A stretch of 5,207 nt of DNA, from assembly GCA_026418215.1 (NCBI GenBank), contig JAOABT010000082.1, positions 1-5,207 of the forward strand. The letters are read 5' to 3'. Position 1 is the first letter of the stretch. Each line of letters opens with the position of its first letter. Source of the DNA: Clostridia bacterium (lineage in GTDB: Bacteria; Bacillota; Clostridia; DSM-8532). The notes under the pieces were generated by a model. That model made no database searches, was not told the DNA's origin, and saw nothing but the letters and a program-made list of their open reading frames with translations. Of this stretch, positions 1 through 5,207 are shown one piece after another. A program made the translations under genes and the position numbers.

Positions 1-700
1 TATCGTGGTTGCCCCATTGGATATCGACGACGTTGTATTCCATCAGCGCATCCATGATGAGCTCAGCACCTGGGCCTCTGTCGAAGATATCGCCCAGAAT
101 GTGCAGCCTGTCCACGGCGAGCTTCTGAATGAGCTTGCAAAGCGCGATGACGAAAGCGTCTCCGCTTCCTGTATCTATAACGGTTTTAATGATTTGATTG
201 TAATAATCTTCCTTGTCCCGGTCGTTCTGCTCATGGAGGAGCTCCTCGATAATATAGGCGAAATCCTTGGGCAGCGCTTTTCTTACCTTGGAACGGGTAT
301 ATTTCGAGCTGATAATTCTGCAGACCTTGATAAGCCTCCGGAGCGTAACCCCATACCATTCTTCCATATTGGGCTCAACGGCCTTGATCAGGTTGAGCTT
401 TTCCTCGGGGTAATAAATCAGTGTTAAGAGCGAATTTCGCTCCCGGGCGTGGAAGGTGGCGCCGAAGACCTCGTTGACCTTATGCTTGATAACGCCTGAA
501 GCGCTTTTGAGCATATGGGTGAAGGCTTCGTATTCGCCGTGGATATCACTTAAGAAAAACTCCGTACCCTTTGGAAGGTTAAGAATGGCCTGCAGATTGA
601 TAATCTCGGAGCTTGCGGCGCGCATGTCGGGATACCGTGTGGCCAAAAGTTCAAGATACTTATGCTCACTGTCTTTCAATTCGGGTTTTATAGGGCTCAT
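1..700 (-). CDS. fbp: Class III fructose-1,6-bisphosphatase, N-terminal part (runs off left edge)
   Basis: Hydrolyses fructose 1,6-bisphosphate to fructose 6-phosphate in gluconeogenesis, in the cytoplasm. The visible 233 residues carry the three N-terminal metallophosphoesterase motifs: SDIHGE at 51-56 (metal ligands D52, H54), GDIFDRG at 203-209 (D204) and GNHD at 230-233, where the window ends. The roughly 150-residue insert between the first two motifs, with the stretch [14 protein letters not shown] near 79-92, is typical of the Firmicute class III enzyme and separates it from class I and II FBPases and from ordinary phosphatases. Family members are about 650 residues, so around two thirds lie outside. 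The start is the ATG at 700-698, preceded by AAGGAG nine bases upstream; an ATG at 719-717 is out of frame. It is divergent from the MocR operon. No frameshift or stop is seen. Product call is firm; the symbol follows the Bacillus subtilis name. Confidence 0.93.
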   Translation of the reverse strand, partial: MSPIKPELKDSEHKYLELLATRYPDMRAASSEIINLQAILNLPKGTEFFLSDIHGEYEAFTHMLKSASGVIKHKVNEVFGATFHARERNSLLTLIYYPEEKLNLIKAVEPNMEEWYGVTLRRLIKVCRIISSKYTRSKVRKALPKDFAYIIEELLHEQNDRDKEDYYNQIIKTVIDTGSGDAFVIALCKLIQKLAVDRLHILGDIFDRGPGAELIMDALMEYNVVDIQWGNHD

Positions 701-746
701 AGGGATACGCTCCTTCATGAATTAGTCCGTACAAGCTGCCGAGTCT

Positions 747-775
747 ATGTTAATATTTTCCCCTCAATTAAGCAA
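747..775 (-). promoter_or_regulatory. Candidate fbp promoter
   Basis: On the minus strand TTGCTT (775-770) is followed after 17 bases by TAACAT (752-747), giving partial matches to the sigma-A -35 and -10 boxes in an AT-rich stretch about 47 bases before the fbp start. The -10 box matches only four of six consensus positions, so the call is weak. fbp could instead be read from the stronger extended -10 box at 966-958, which would give a leader of about 250 bases holding the broken acetyltransferase reading frame. Confidence 0.3.
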
Positions 776-780
776 GAAAA

Positions 781-916
781 TCATTTATTCTCACTTCTCT
801 CACGATTCATGACGGGAAAGCCTGCAATAACGTCAAAATCGCTCCATAGATCAAATTGGGCCTCGGAGTGCTTCATATCAATGGGTTCCAAAGTGAGCCG
901 CCCGGTTTTTTATCAT
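781..916 (-). pseudogene. Frameshifted, truncated N-terminus of a probable GNAT acetyltransferase
   Basis: The minus strand has an excellent ribosome binding site (AAAGGAG, 929-923) six bases before an ATG at 916-914. Read as it stands, the frame stops after 12 residues. Removing one A from the A6 run (plus-strand T6 at 906-911) opens a 44-codon frame ending at TGA 783-781. Its product contains TGRLTLEPID and then FDLWSDFDVI, which resembles the first beta strand and first helix of RimJ/RimL-type GNAT N-acetyltransferases (usual pattern: T-x-R-L-x-L-R-P followed by LWSD). Family members are about 150-180 residues, so the acetyl-CoA binding part is missing; frames of the next 80 bases show no continuation. 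Most likely a decaying gene fragment that kept its start region. Alternatives are a short leader peptide for fbp, or a sequencing error in the homopolymer for the frameshift, though that would not explain the truncation. The family call rests on pattern memory only. Confidence 0.45.
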
Positions 917-957
917 ACGTCTCTCCTTTAATGAAACAAATTCCAGCTTAAAGAGCA

Positions 958-966
958 ATTATATCA
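958..966 (-). promoter_or_regulatory. Extended -10 promoter facing left
   Basis: Minus-strand TGATATAAT (966-958) is a perfect TGnTATAAT extended -10 box. No good -35 box is seen at 17-18 bases, which extended -10 promoters can do without. Transcription would begin near 951 and run over the GNAT remnant, whose ribosome binding site starts about 22 bases further on, and possibly into fbp. This is what one expects of the original promoter of the broken gene. Confidence 0.5.
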
Positions 967-1058
967 AAAGCGTAAAGGGGCTGCGACGGTGGTCTGCACC
1001 ATAGAACTTACCTAGCCGCTAACCCGACGCTCACCGTGTTAAGGCAAGCAGATCACTT
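967..1058. other. Unexplained intergenic stretch with inverted repeats
   Basis: This stretch lies between the left-facing and right-facing -10 boxes and is richer in G and C than the AT-rich DNA on either side. It holds ACGGTG (986-991) facing CACCGT (1032-1037), outer CTGC (981-984) facing GCAG (1048-1051), a small hairpin TGGT-CTGC-ACCA (990-1001) and the near-palindrome TAGCCGCTA. No reading frame with a ribosome binding site is seen. I do not recognise a riboswitch, T-box, tRNA or rRNA fragment, and neither flanking promoter would transcribe it. It may be a regulator site, a relic, or nothing. Confidence 0.25.
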
Positions 1059-1139
1059 AAATTGGATGATTAAAAAAGCATCCAATTGGATGTTTTCTAG
1101 AGGAATAATCTGTAATATGCTATAATTGGACTAATCCAA
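1059..1139. promoter_or_regulatory. Repeated AATTGGA half-sites, probable MocR operator
   Basis: AATTGGA occurs three times on the plus strand, at 1060-1066, 1084-1090 and 1124-1130, with starts 24 and 40 bases apart. The inverse half-site TCCAA occurs at 1081-1085 and 1135-1139. The middle copy sits in a perfect 14-base palindrome, CATCCAATTGGATG (1079-1092). The third forms TTGGA-N4-TCCAA (1126-1139), which begins inside the -10 box and covers the expected transcription start. Known MocR proteins such as GabR and PdxR bind direct repeats near their own promoters. Inference: the product of the next gene binds here and represses itself, with ligand binding in its aminotransferase domain changing occupancy. 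The binding protein has not been shown. Confidence 0.6.
1118..1126 (+). promoter_or_regulatory. Extended -10 promoter of the MocR-aminotransferase operon
   Basis: TGCTATAAT is a perfect extended -10 box, 35 bases before the regulator's start codon. The -35 region 17-18 bases upstream (CTAGAG/TAGAGG, 1097-1103) is poor, suggesting a promoter that depends on the extended -10 or on an activator bound at the upstream half-sites. Transcription would start near 1132-1134, inside the TTGGA-N4-TCCAA element. Confidence 0.65.
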
Positions 1140-1161
1140 ATGGTTCCATCGGGAGGTCGCC

Positions 1162-2673
1162 ATGCAGCTAAAAATTGATCGTGAGTCCAGAGTGCCTATT
1201 TATTTACAGCTTAAAAACCAGCTTCGCTCTTTAATTTACAGTGGCGAGCTGAGTGCCGGCAGCCAGCTTCCACCCGAGAGAAAGCTGGCAGACAGCCTTG
1301 GCCTTAACCGCACTACGGTATTGACAGCCTACCGCGAGCTTAAAGCCGATGGGCTGGTGGATTCTCATGTTGGTAAAGGCACGGTGGTGCTTCCGGTTTT
1401 ATCCGAGGTTTCAGACCGCTACGACGGCTATGAGGTGCCATCCTTCCGGCAGTTTTTCAGTCAAACAGCGGAAAGAGCCAATGAGCCTCTTTTAAGAGAT
1501 CTGCTTCAGATGGCCAACCGCAAGGATATCATCTCTTTTTCAGCGGGTATCTCGTCCATGGACAATGACCCTGTTGAAGCACTGATGGGACTTGAAAAAG
1601 AGCTTCTGGAGCAGCCCGAACATTTTGCCCTGAAGCACACGCCAACCGAAGGGCTTCCATCCCTTAGGCAAAACATTGCAAAGCTCATGAGAGAGCGTGG
1701 AACCAATGTCTCGCCCGATGAGGTTTTGGTGCTTTCTGGTTCACAGCAGGGAATTGCCCTTTCGGCAGAGGTATTTATTGACCCGGGAGATGTGGTGCTG
1801 GTTGAAGAGCCCTCTTTTTTCAGTGCACTGCAGATATTTAATGCAGCAGGTGCGCGAGTTGTCGGGGTGCCGGTTGATGAAAACGGTATGAAGGTGGATG
1901 TCCTCGAACAGCTTCTCAAGCGTCATAGGCCAAAGCTCATTTATACCATGCCAACCTTCCAGAATCCCAGTGGCATAACCATGAGTCTGGAACGCAGAAG
2001 GCGCTTGCTTGAGCTTGCTTATCAGGAAAAGGTCCTGATTCTGGAAGATGACCCTTATGGGGAAATACGCTTTGAAGGCCCCCGGCTTCCGTCACTCCTC
2101 GAGTTGGATGCTTACGGCTATGTGATTTATCTCAGCACCTTTTCTAAGATTCTGTTTCCCGGCATCCGCATTGGCTGGATGGTCGCCCACAAGCAAGTGA
2201 TTCATCAGTTTACCATGCAGAAGCAGCTCTGCGATCTCCATGCCAACAGCATTTCACAGTGGATTGTCGACAGGTTTTTAGAAAGCGGTAGCTACGCGGA
2301 GCATGTTGAAAAGCTCCGTAAGGAATATAAAGAAAAGCGGGATATCATGGTGGAGGCCCTAATGAATAGTAGCATCAAGGGGCTCGAGTGGACCAAGCCT
2401 TTAGGGGGCTTCTACGTGTGGTGCAGACTCCCTGAGGGAACACCGCATATGGCGCTTTTGGTGAACGCGGCCGACAGGGGCGTGAGTTATATACCGGGAA
2501 CGGCCTTCTTCACAGGAGGCAGAGGCGGAGGCTATATGCGCCTCAATTACACCTACCCTGACAAAAAAGACATCACAACCGGAATTCAAAGACTAAAAGC
2601 GGCCATTGAAGCGGTTAGCCGCCAACCCGGAAAAGCCACCGAGGGACTGACCGATATCAAGCCTATTGTTTAG
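1162..2673 (+). CDS. MocR-family transcriptional regulator (GntR winged helix fused to PLP aminotransferase domain)
   Basis: A 503-residue cytoplasmic DNA-binding protein. Residues about 10-77 form a GntR-type winged helix: VPIYLQLKNQLR helix, LPPERKLADSLGLNRTTV recognition region (36-53), GKGT wing (71-74). A linker leads to a fold-type I aminotransferase domain (about 105-490) with all expected PLP residues: GSQQ phosphate loop (193-196), N268 in NPSG, D296 and Y299 in DDPY, Schiff-base K329 in TFSK, R336, and carboxylate-binding R460. Intact PLP chemistry implies it senses an amino acid, amine or PLP, as GabR, PdxR and TauR do, rather than being a dead fold. R112 matches the substrate-recognising Arg23 of LysN. 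Start ATG has GGGAGG five bases upstream. Length is normal for MocR proteins. It heads an operon with the related aminotransferase 41 bases downstream, and AATTGGA repeats overlap its promoter, so autoregulation is likely. The last dozen residues extend beyond the fold and end in a short duplication. The effector cannot be told. Confidence 0.93.
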   Translation: MQLKIDRESRVPIYLQLKNQLRSLIYSGELSAGSQLPPERKLADSLGLNRTTVLTAYRELKADGLVDSHVGKGTVVLPVLSEVSDRYDGYEVPSFRQFFSQTAERANEPLLRDLLQMANRKDIISFSAGISSMDNDPVEALMGLEKELLEQPEHFALKHTPTEGLPSLRQNIAKLMRERGTNVSPDEVLVLSGSQQGIALSAEVFIDPGDVVLVEEPSFFSALQIFNAAGARVVGVPVDENGMKVDVLEQLLKRHRPKLIYTMPTFQNPSGITMSLERRRRLLELAYQEKVLILEDDPYGEIRFEGPRLPSLLELDAYGYVIYLSTFSKILFPGIRIGWMVAHKQVIHQFTMQKQLCDLHANSISQWIVDRFLESGSYAEHVEKLRKEYKEKRDIMVEALMNSSIKGLEWTKPLGGFYVWCRLPEGTPHMALLVNAADRGVSYIPGTAFFTGGRGGGYMRLNYTYPDKKDITTGIQRLKAAIEAVSRQPGKATEGLTDIKPIV

Positions 2674-2698
2674 CTGATATCGAGCCTATTGTCTCATT
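2653..2698 (+). repeat. Imperfect 23-base tandem duplication across the regulator's stop codon
   Basis: Two adjacent units of 23 bases begin at 2653 and 2676. Their first 17 bases, GATATC-R-AGCCTATTGT, match at 16 positions and the remainder diverges. The first unit contains the TAG stop of the MocR gene (2671-2673); the second lies wholly in the spacer before the aminotransferase. The unit is not a multiple of three. It looks like a replication-slippage duplication that lengthened the spacer. I see no hairpin in it and no reason to call it a terminator. Confidence 0.75.
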
Positions 2699-2700
2699 AA

Positions 2701-2706
2701 AGGAGG
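2701..2706 (+). promoter_or_regulatory. Ribosome binding site that decides the aminotransferase start
   Basis: AGGAGG lies eight bases before ATG at 2715 and five before an in-frame TTG at 2712. The better spacing and codon favour the ATG; using TTG would add one methionine only. Confidence 0.8.
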
Positions 2707-2714
2707 AAAAATTG

Positions 2715-3908
2715 ATGTTAAGTCCAACCATGTTCTCGGGCCGCATGAAATACATGCGAGCCTCCGAAATACGTGAGCTTCTGAAAGTGACCGAAAAGCC
2801 TGAAATCATTTCCTTTGGGGGAGGCTTGCCTGCTCCCGAGCTTTTCCCCATACAGGAGCTCTATGAGCTGACAGCTGAGCTGATTTTAAAACAAGGAGCC
2901 AAAGCGCTTCAATATTCCACTACCGAAGGACACACTCCCTTACGCCAGAAAATAGCCGATCGCATGGATAAAATCTTCGGTGTATCACTCTCGGTCAAGG
3001 ATATTCTTATAAGCTGCGGTTCCCAGCAAGCCCTGGATTTGATTGGAAAGGTCTTTATTGATCAGGGGGATGACGTCTTTCTGGAAAGCCCCTCCTATTT
3101 GGGCGCTATCAATGCTTTCAGGGCTTATGAGCCGAATTTTGTGGAGGTGGCAACCGATGATGACGGCATGCTTCCGGAAGCGCTCGAAGCTGCCCTCAAG
3201 TCTTCAAAAAGACCTAAGCTCCTCTATATGGTGCCGGATTTTCAGAACCCATCCGGCCGAACCTGGAGCCTTGAGCGGAGAAAAGCCTTGGTGAGCCTGG
3301 CTGAGCGTTATGGCATCGTTGTTGTGGAGGATAATCCCTATGGCGAGCTTCGATTTGAAGGCAGTATGCTGCCCTCGGTCAAATCCCTGGATAAGTCGGG
3401 GCTTGTTATCTATCTCGGCACCTTCTCAAAGACGCTTTGCCCGGGCATGCGCATCGGCTGGATCGCAGCATCCGCACCCATTATGGAAAAGCTCGTATTG
3501 GTGAAGCAAGGCGCCGACCTCCATACCTCCACCACGAGCCAGATGCAAATCGACCTCTTCCTTGAGAGGTATGATTTGGACAGTCATATTGAAGTCATCC
3601 GCAGGGAGTATAAAAAAAGAAGAGACACGCTGCTTGGTGCCATGGAGCGATACTTTAACACTGACATCAGCTTTACACGGCCCATGGGAGGGCTGTTTAC
3701 CTGGGCGCAGCTGCCCGAGGGCATGGACAGCCGGCTTATTTTAGCTAAGGCTATCGAGCAGAATGTTGCCTTTGTACCCGGGGGCTCGTTCTTCCCCTGT
3801 AATCCTCGCCACAATACCATGCGACTGAATTTCTCGAATATGCCGGAAGACAGGATTGTGGAGGGCATAGAGCGCTTATCAAAGGTGCTTCGGCAGATGC
3901 GCCCGTGA
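2715..3908 (+). CDS. LysN/ARO8-like PLP-dependent aminotransferase
   Basis: A 397-residue cytoplasmic fold-type I aminotransferase, the same length as Thermus thermophilus LysN (2-aminoadipate aminotransferase) and sharing its signatures: ASEIRELLK (16-24), GLPAPELFP, ALQYS-TEG, GSQQALDL from 102, and KQGADLHT. PLP residues are N178 (NPSG), D206 and Y209 (DNPY), Schiff-base K239 (TFSK) and R246; R370 should bind the alpha-carboxylate. S17 and R20 align with LysN Ser20 and Arg23, which contact the side chain of acidic substrates, so 2-aminoadipate or glutamate with 2-oxoglutarate is plausible. Relatives also act on leucine, kynurenine and aromatic amino acids, so the substrate is open. Unlike the upstream regulator it lacks a winged helix, yet the two match closely through the catalytic core, including PKLxYxxPxFQNPSG and FSKxLxPGxRIGW. 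The ATG at 2715 is chosen on ribosome binding site spacing. It is probably cotranscribed with the regulator, since no terminator separates them. Confidence 0.92.
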   Translation: MLSPTMFSGRMKYMRASEIRELLKVTEKPEIISFGGGLPAPELFPIQELYELTAELILKQGAKALQYSTTEGHTPLRQKIADRMDKIFGVSLSVKDILISCGSQQALDLIGKVFIDQGDDVFLESPSYLGAINAFRAYEPNFVEVATDDDGMLPEALEAALKSSKRPKLLYMVPDFQNPSGRTWSLERRKALVSLAERYGIVVVEDNPYGELRFEGSMLPSVKSLDKSGLVIYLGTFSKTLCPGMRIGWIAASAPIMEKLVLVKQGADLHTSTTSQMQIDLFLERYDLDSHIEVIRREYKKRRDTLLGAMERYFNTDISFTRPMGGLFTWAQLPEGMDSRLILAKAIEQNVAFVPGGSFFPCNPRHNTMRLNFSNMPEDRIVEGIERLSKVLRQMRP

Positions 3909-3977
3909 AGTCTGATTAGAGCCGGATTAAACCTGGATGAGAATTGGGTTCCAGATATAGCCATAGCCTTTTGATGA

Positions 3978-3986
3978 TGATAAAAT
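3978..3986 (+). promoter_or_regulatory. Weak promoter candidate before the FAD oxidoreductase gene
   Basis: TGATAAAAT (3978-3986) resembles an extended -10 box with one mismatch in the hexamer, 33 bases before the next start codon. No convincing -35 box precedes it. The gap after the aminotransferase has no clear Rho-independent terminator: only a five-base stem CTGGA/TCCAG (3933-3937 with 3950-3954) and no following T run. Read-through from the MocR operon is therefore equally possible. Confidence 0.3.
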
Positions 3987-4019
3987 GGGGAAAAACAACA
4001 TTTCTTGGTGAGGTGCGAG

Positions 4020-5207
4020 ATGCCTAAAAAATTGATTATCATCGGTGCTGGAATTGCGGGGCTTTCCGCCGGCTGCTACGGTCAAATAAACGGCTACGAC
4101 ACGGAGATTTATGAGATGCACAGCATTCCCGGTGGCTTATGTACGTCGTGGCATAGAAAGGGCTATGTTTTTGACGGATGCATTCACTGGCTTATGGGCG
4201 TACGCCCCGGCACCTCTTTTTATAAATACTGGCAGGAGATTGGCGCACTTGAAGGCATGCGATTCCTGCACCATAACCTGCATTTGCAGATTGAGGATCG
4301 GGAAGGGCACAGCATAGCACTCGGAGCCGATATTGATGAGCTCGAAAAAAATCTCATTGCACTGTCTCCCGAGGATGCGGAATCCATAAAGAAGCTTACC
4401 GAAGGCGCCCGTAAGCTTAAGACCATGAAAATGCCCATGGATAAGCCCCAGGACATGTACTCCTTACTCGATATTTTTGGTATGCTTCGTGCCATGGGGC
4501 CACTCATGAAGGATATGGTCAAGCTTAATGCCATCAGTATCGGTGAATTTGCAAGCCAGCTCAAAAGCCCTTTCCTCAGGGAAGCCATCATGGGCATCAT
4601 GCCTACGGAATATCCGCTGATGATCTATGCCATGGTGCTGGCTACCTATTCCAACCAAGACGCGGGCTGGCCTATGGGTGGTTCTTTGGCTTTTGCTCGA
4701 GCCATCGAGAAAAGCTACCTCAAAAAGGGCGGAAAGATTCGCTATAATACCAGGGTTGAGAGCATTATAGTGGAAGACAATAAGGCCGTGGGGGTAAAGC
4801 TGGAAAATGGTGAAATTAAGCGTGCTGACTTTGTGTTATCAGCAGCAGACGGGCACACCACCATCTACAAGATGCTTGGAGGAAGGTACAAAAATGAAGC
4901 CATTGACAAGCTCTATGCCGAAACCCTCCTCGCTCCGACCTCTGTTCAGGTTTCACTGGGTGTGGACTGCGATCTATCAAAGGAGCCCATTGCCGTCAGC
5001 GTCAAGCTTGAAAAGCCCTTAAAGATTGGGAATGTTGAAAACAAATACTTTAACTTCCGCCATTATGGGTATGACCCCGGTATGGCACCTCAAGGAAAGT
5101 CTGCGGTAACCTCCGTGCTATACTCGGATTATGATTACTGGGCCGAGCTCTATAAGGACCAAGAGGCCTATAAGGCAGAGAAGCAGAAGATAGCCGATGC
5201 CTTCATA
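4020..5207 (+). CDS. FAD-dependent oxidoreductase, phytoene desaturase/carotenoid isomerase-like (runs off right edge)
   Basis: The first 396 residues of a flavoprotein of the amine oxidase/phytoene desaturase superfamily. An N-terminal Rossmann motif IIIGAGIAGLSAG (6-18; GxGxxG at 9-14) is followed by E32 ending the second strand, where it should bind the adenosine ribose, then PGG (37-39) and GYVFDGCIHW (48-57), typical of CrtI/CrtISO and retinol saturase-like enzymes. WPMGG (217-221) and the GGKIRYNTRVESI stretch from about 235 open the second FAD-binding section, ending in ADFVLSAAD near 275. No signal peptide or clear membrane helix is seen. Family proteins are around 500 residues, so about a fifth is missing. 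ATG 4020 is the natural start, just before the Rossmann strand, but its ribosome binding site (GAGGTG, four bases upstream) is weaker than those of its neighbours. No carotenoid synthesis gene is in view and similar clostridial proteins are mostly uncharacterised, so the substrate is unknown; a redox or isomerase role are both possible. Confidence 0.85.
   Translation, partial: MPKKLIIIGAGIAGLSAGCYGQINGYDTEIYEMHSIPGGLCTSWHRKGYVFDGCIHWLMGVRPGTSFYKYWQEIGALEGMRFLHHNLHLQIEDREGHSIALGADIDELEKNLIALSPEDAESIKKLTEGARKLKTMKMPMDKPQDMYSLLDIFGMLRAMGPLMKDMVKLNAISIGEFASQLKSPFLREAIMGIMPTEYPLMIYAMVLATYSNQDAGWPMGGSLAFARAIEKSYLKKGGKIRYNTRVESIIVEDNKAVGVKLENGEIKRADFVLSAADGHTTIYKMLGGRYKNEAIDKLYAETLLAPTSVQVSLGVDCDLSKEPIAVSVKLEKPLKIGNVENKYFNFRHYGYDPGMAPQGKSAVTSVLYSDYDYWAELYKDQEAYKAEKQKIADAFI

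Noticed and set aside
5..725. Open plus-strand frames across the left end.
   Set aside because: They are antisense to the clear fbp reading frame, resemble no family I know and lack convincing ribosome binding sites.
701..1161. Riboswitch, T-box or tRNA in the divergent region.
   Set aside because: I found no T-box bulge, no recognisable riboswitch core, no cloverleaf and no terminator/antiterminator pair.
1506..1919. A 137-codon open frame on the minus strand inside the regulator gene.
   Set aside because: It is a serine- and threonine-rich complement of the well-supported MocR coding frame, with no recognisable domain.
3934..3954. CTGGATGA, AATTGGG and TCCAG near one another before the FAD oxidoreductase, resembling the AATTGGA operator.
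   Set aside because: Each half-site has a mismatch and the spacing fits neither the 24- nor the 40-base step, so it is too weak to call a second operator.
3933..3954. Possible terminator after the aminotransferase gene.
   Set aside because: The stem is five base pairs with a 12-base loop and no U run follows, so it does not qualify as a Rho-independent terminator.
3584..4042. A 152-codon minus-strand open frame at the end of the aminotransferase gene.
   Set aside because: It is antisense to conserved aminotransferase sequence and to the start of the FAD oxidoreductase; its product has no family features.

Overview
The window looks like ordinary chromosome from an anaerobic Gram-positive bacterium of the Firmicutes, probably class Clostridia. 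The evidence is a class III (Firmicute-type) fructose-1,6-bisphosphatase, strong AGGAGG-like ribosome binding sites, TGnTATAAT extended -10 boxes, and a MocR regulator beside a LysN-like aminotransferase. Base composition is moderate and looks even across the genes. I see no insertion sequence, phage gene, tRNA, rRNA or CRISPR array. I do not name a genus.

Layout. Bases 1-700 (minus strand) hold the N-terminal third of fbp, which runs off the left edge. Bases 701-1161 are a non-coding divergent region. It contains a candidate fbp promoter, a 44-codon frameshifted remnant of what looks like a GNAT acetyltransferase (781-916, minus) with its own good ribosome binding site and extended -10 box, an unexplained stretch with inverted repeats (about 981-1051), and a cluster of AATTGGA half-sites around an extended -10 promoter facing right. 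Bases 1162-2673 encode a MocR-type regulator (GntR winged helix fused to a fold-type I aminotransferase domain). Forty-one bases later, 2715-3908 encode a free-standing aminotransferase of the LysN/ARO8 type that is clearly related to the regulator's own C-terminal domain. After a 110-base gap with a weak promoter candidate, 4020-5207 encode the first 396 residues of an FAD-dependent oxidoreductase of the phytoene desaturase/carotenoid isomerase-like superfamily, cut by the right edge.

Working model (inference). The MocR protein senses an amino acid or PLP adduct through its aminotransferase domain, binds the AATTGGA sites over its own promoter, and controls the regulator-aminotransferase operon. 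The aminotransferase keeps the Ser/Arg pair that LysN uses for substrate recognition, so a dicarboxylic amino acid such as 2-aminoadipate or glutamate is a reasonable substrate, but LysN-like enzymes are broad. Whether the FAD enzyme belongs to the same pathway is unknown. The fbp gene is an unrelated divergent housekeeping gene. Nothing here is strong evidence for an undescribed system. The points most worth checking are the operator cluster, the sensor/enzyme paralogue pair, the broken GNAT gene and the function of the FAD enzyme.
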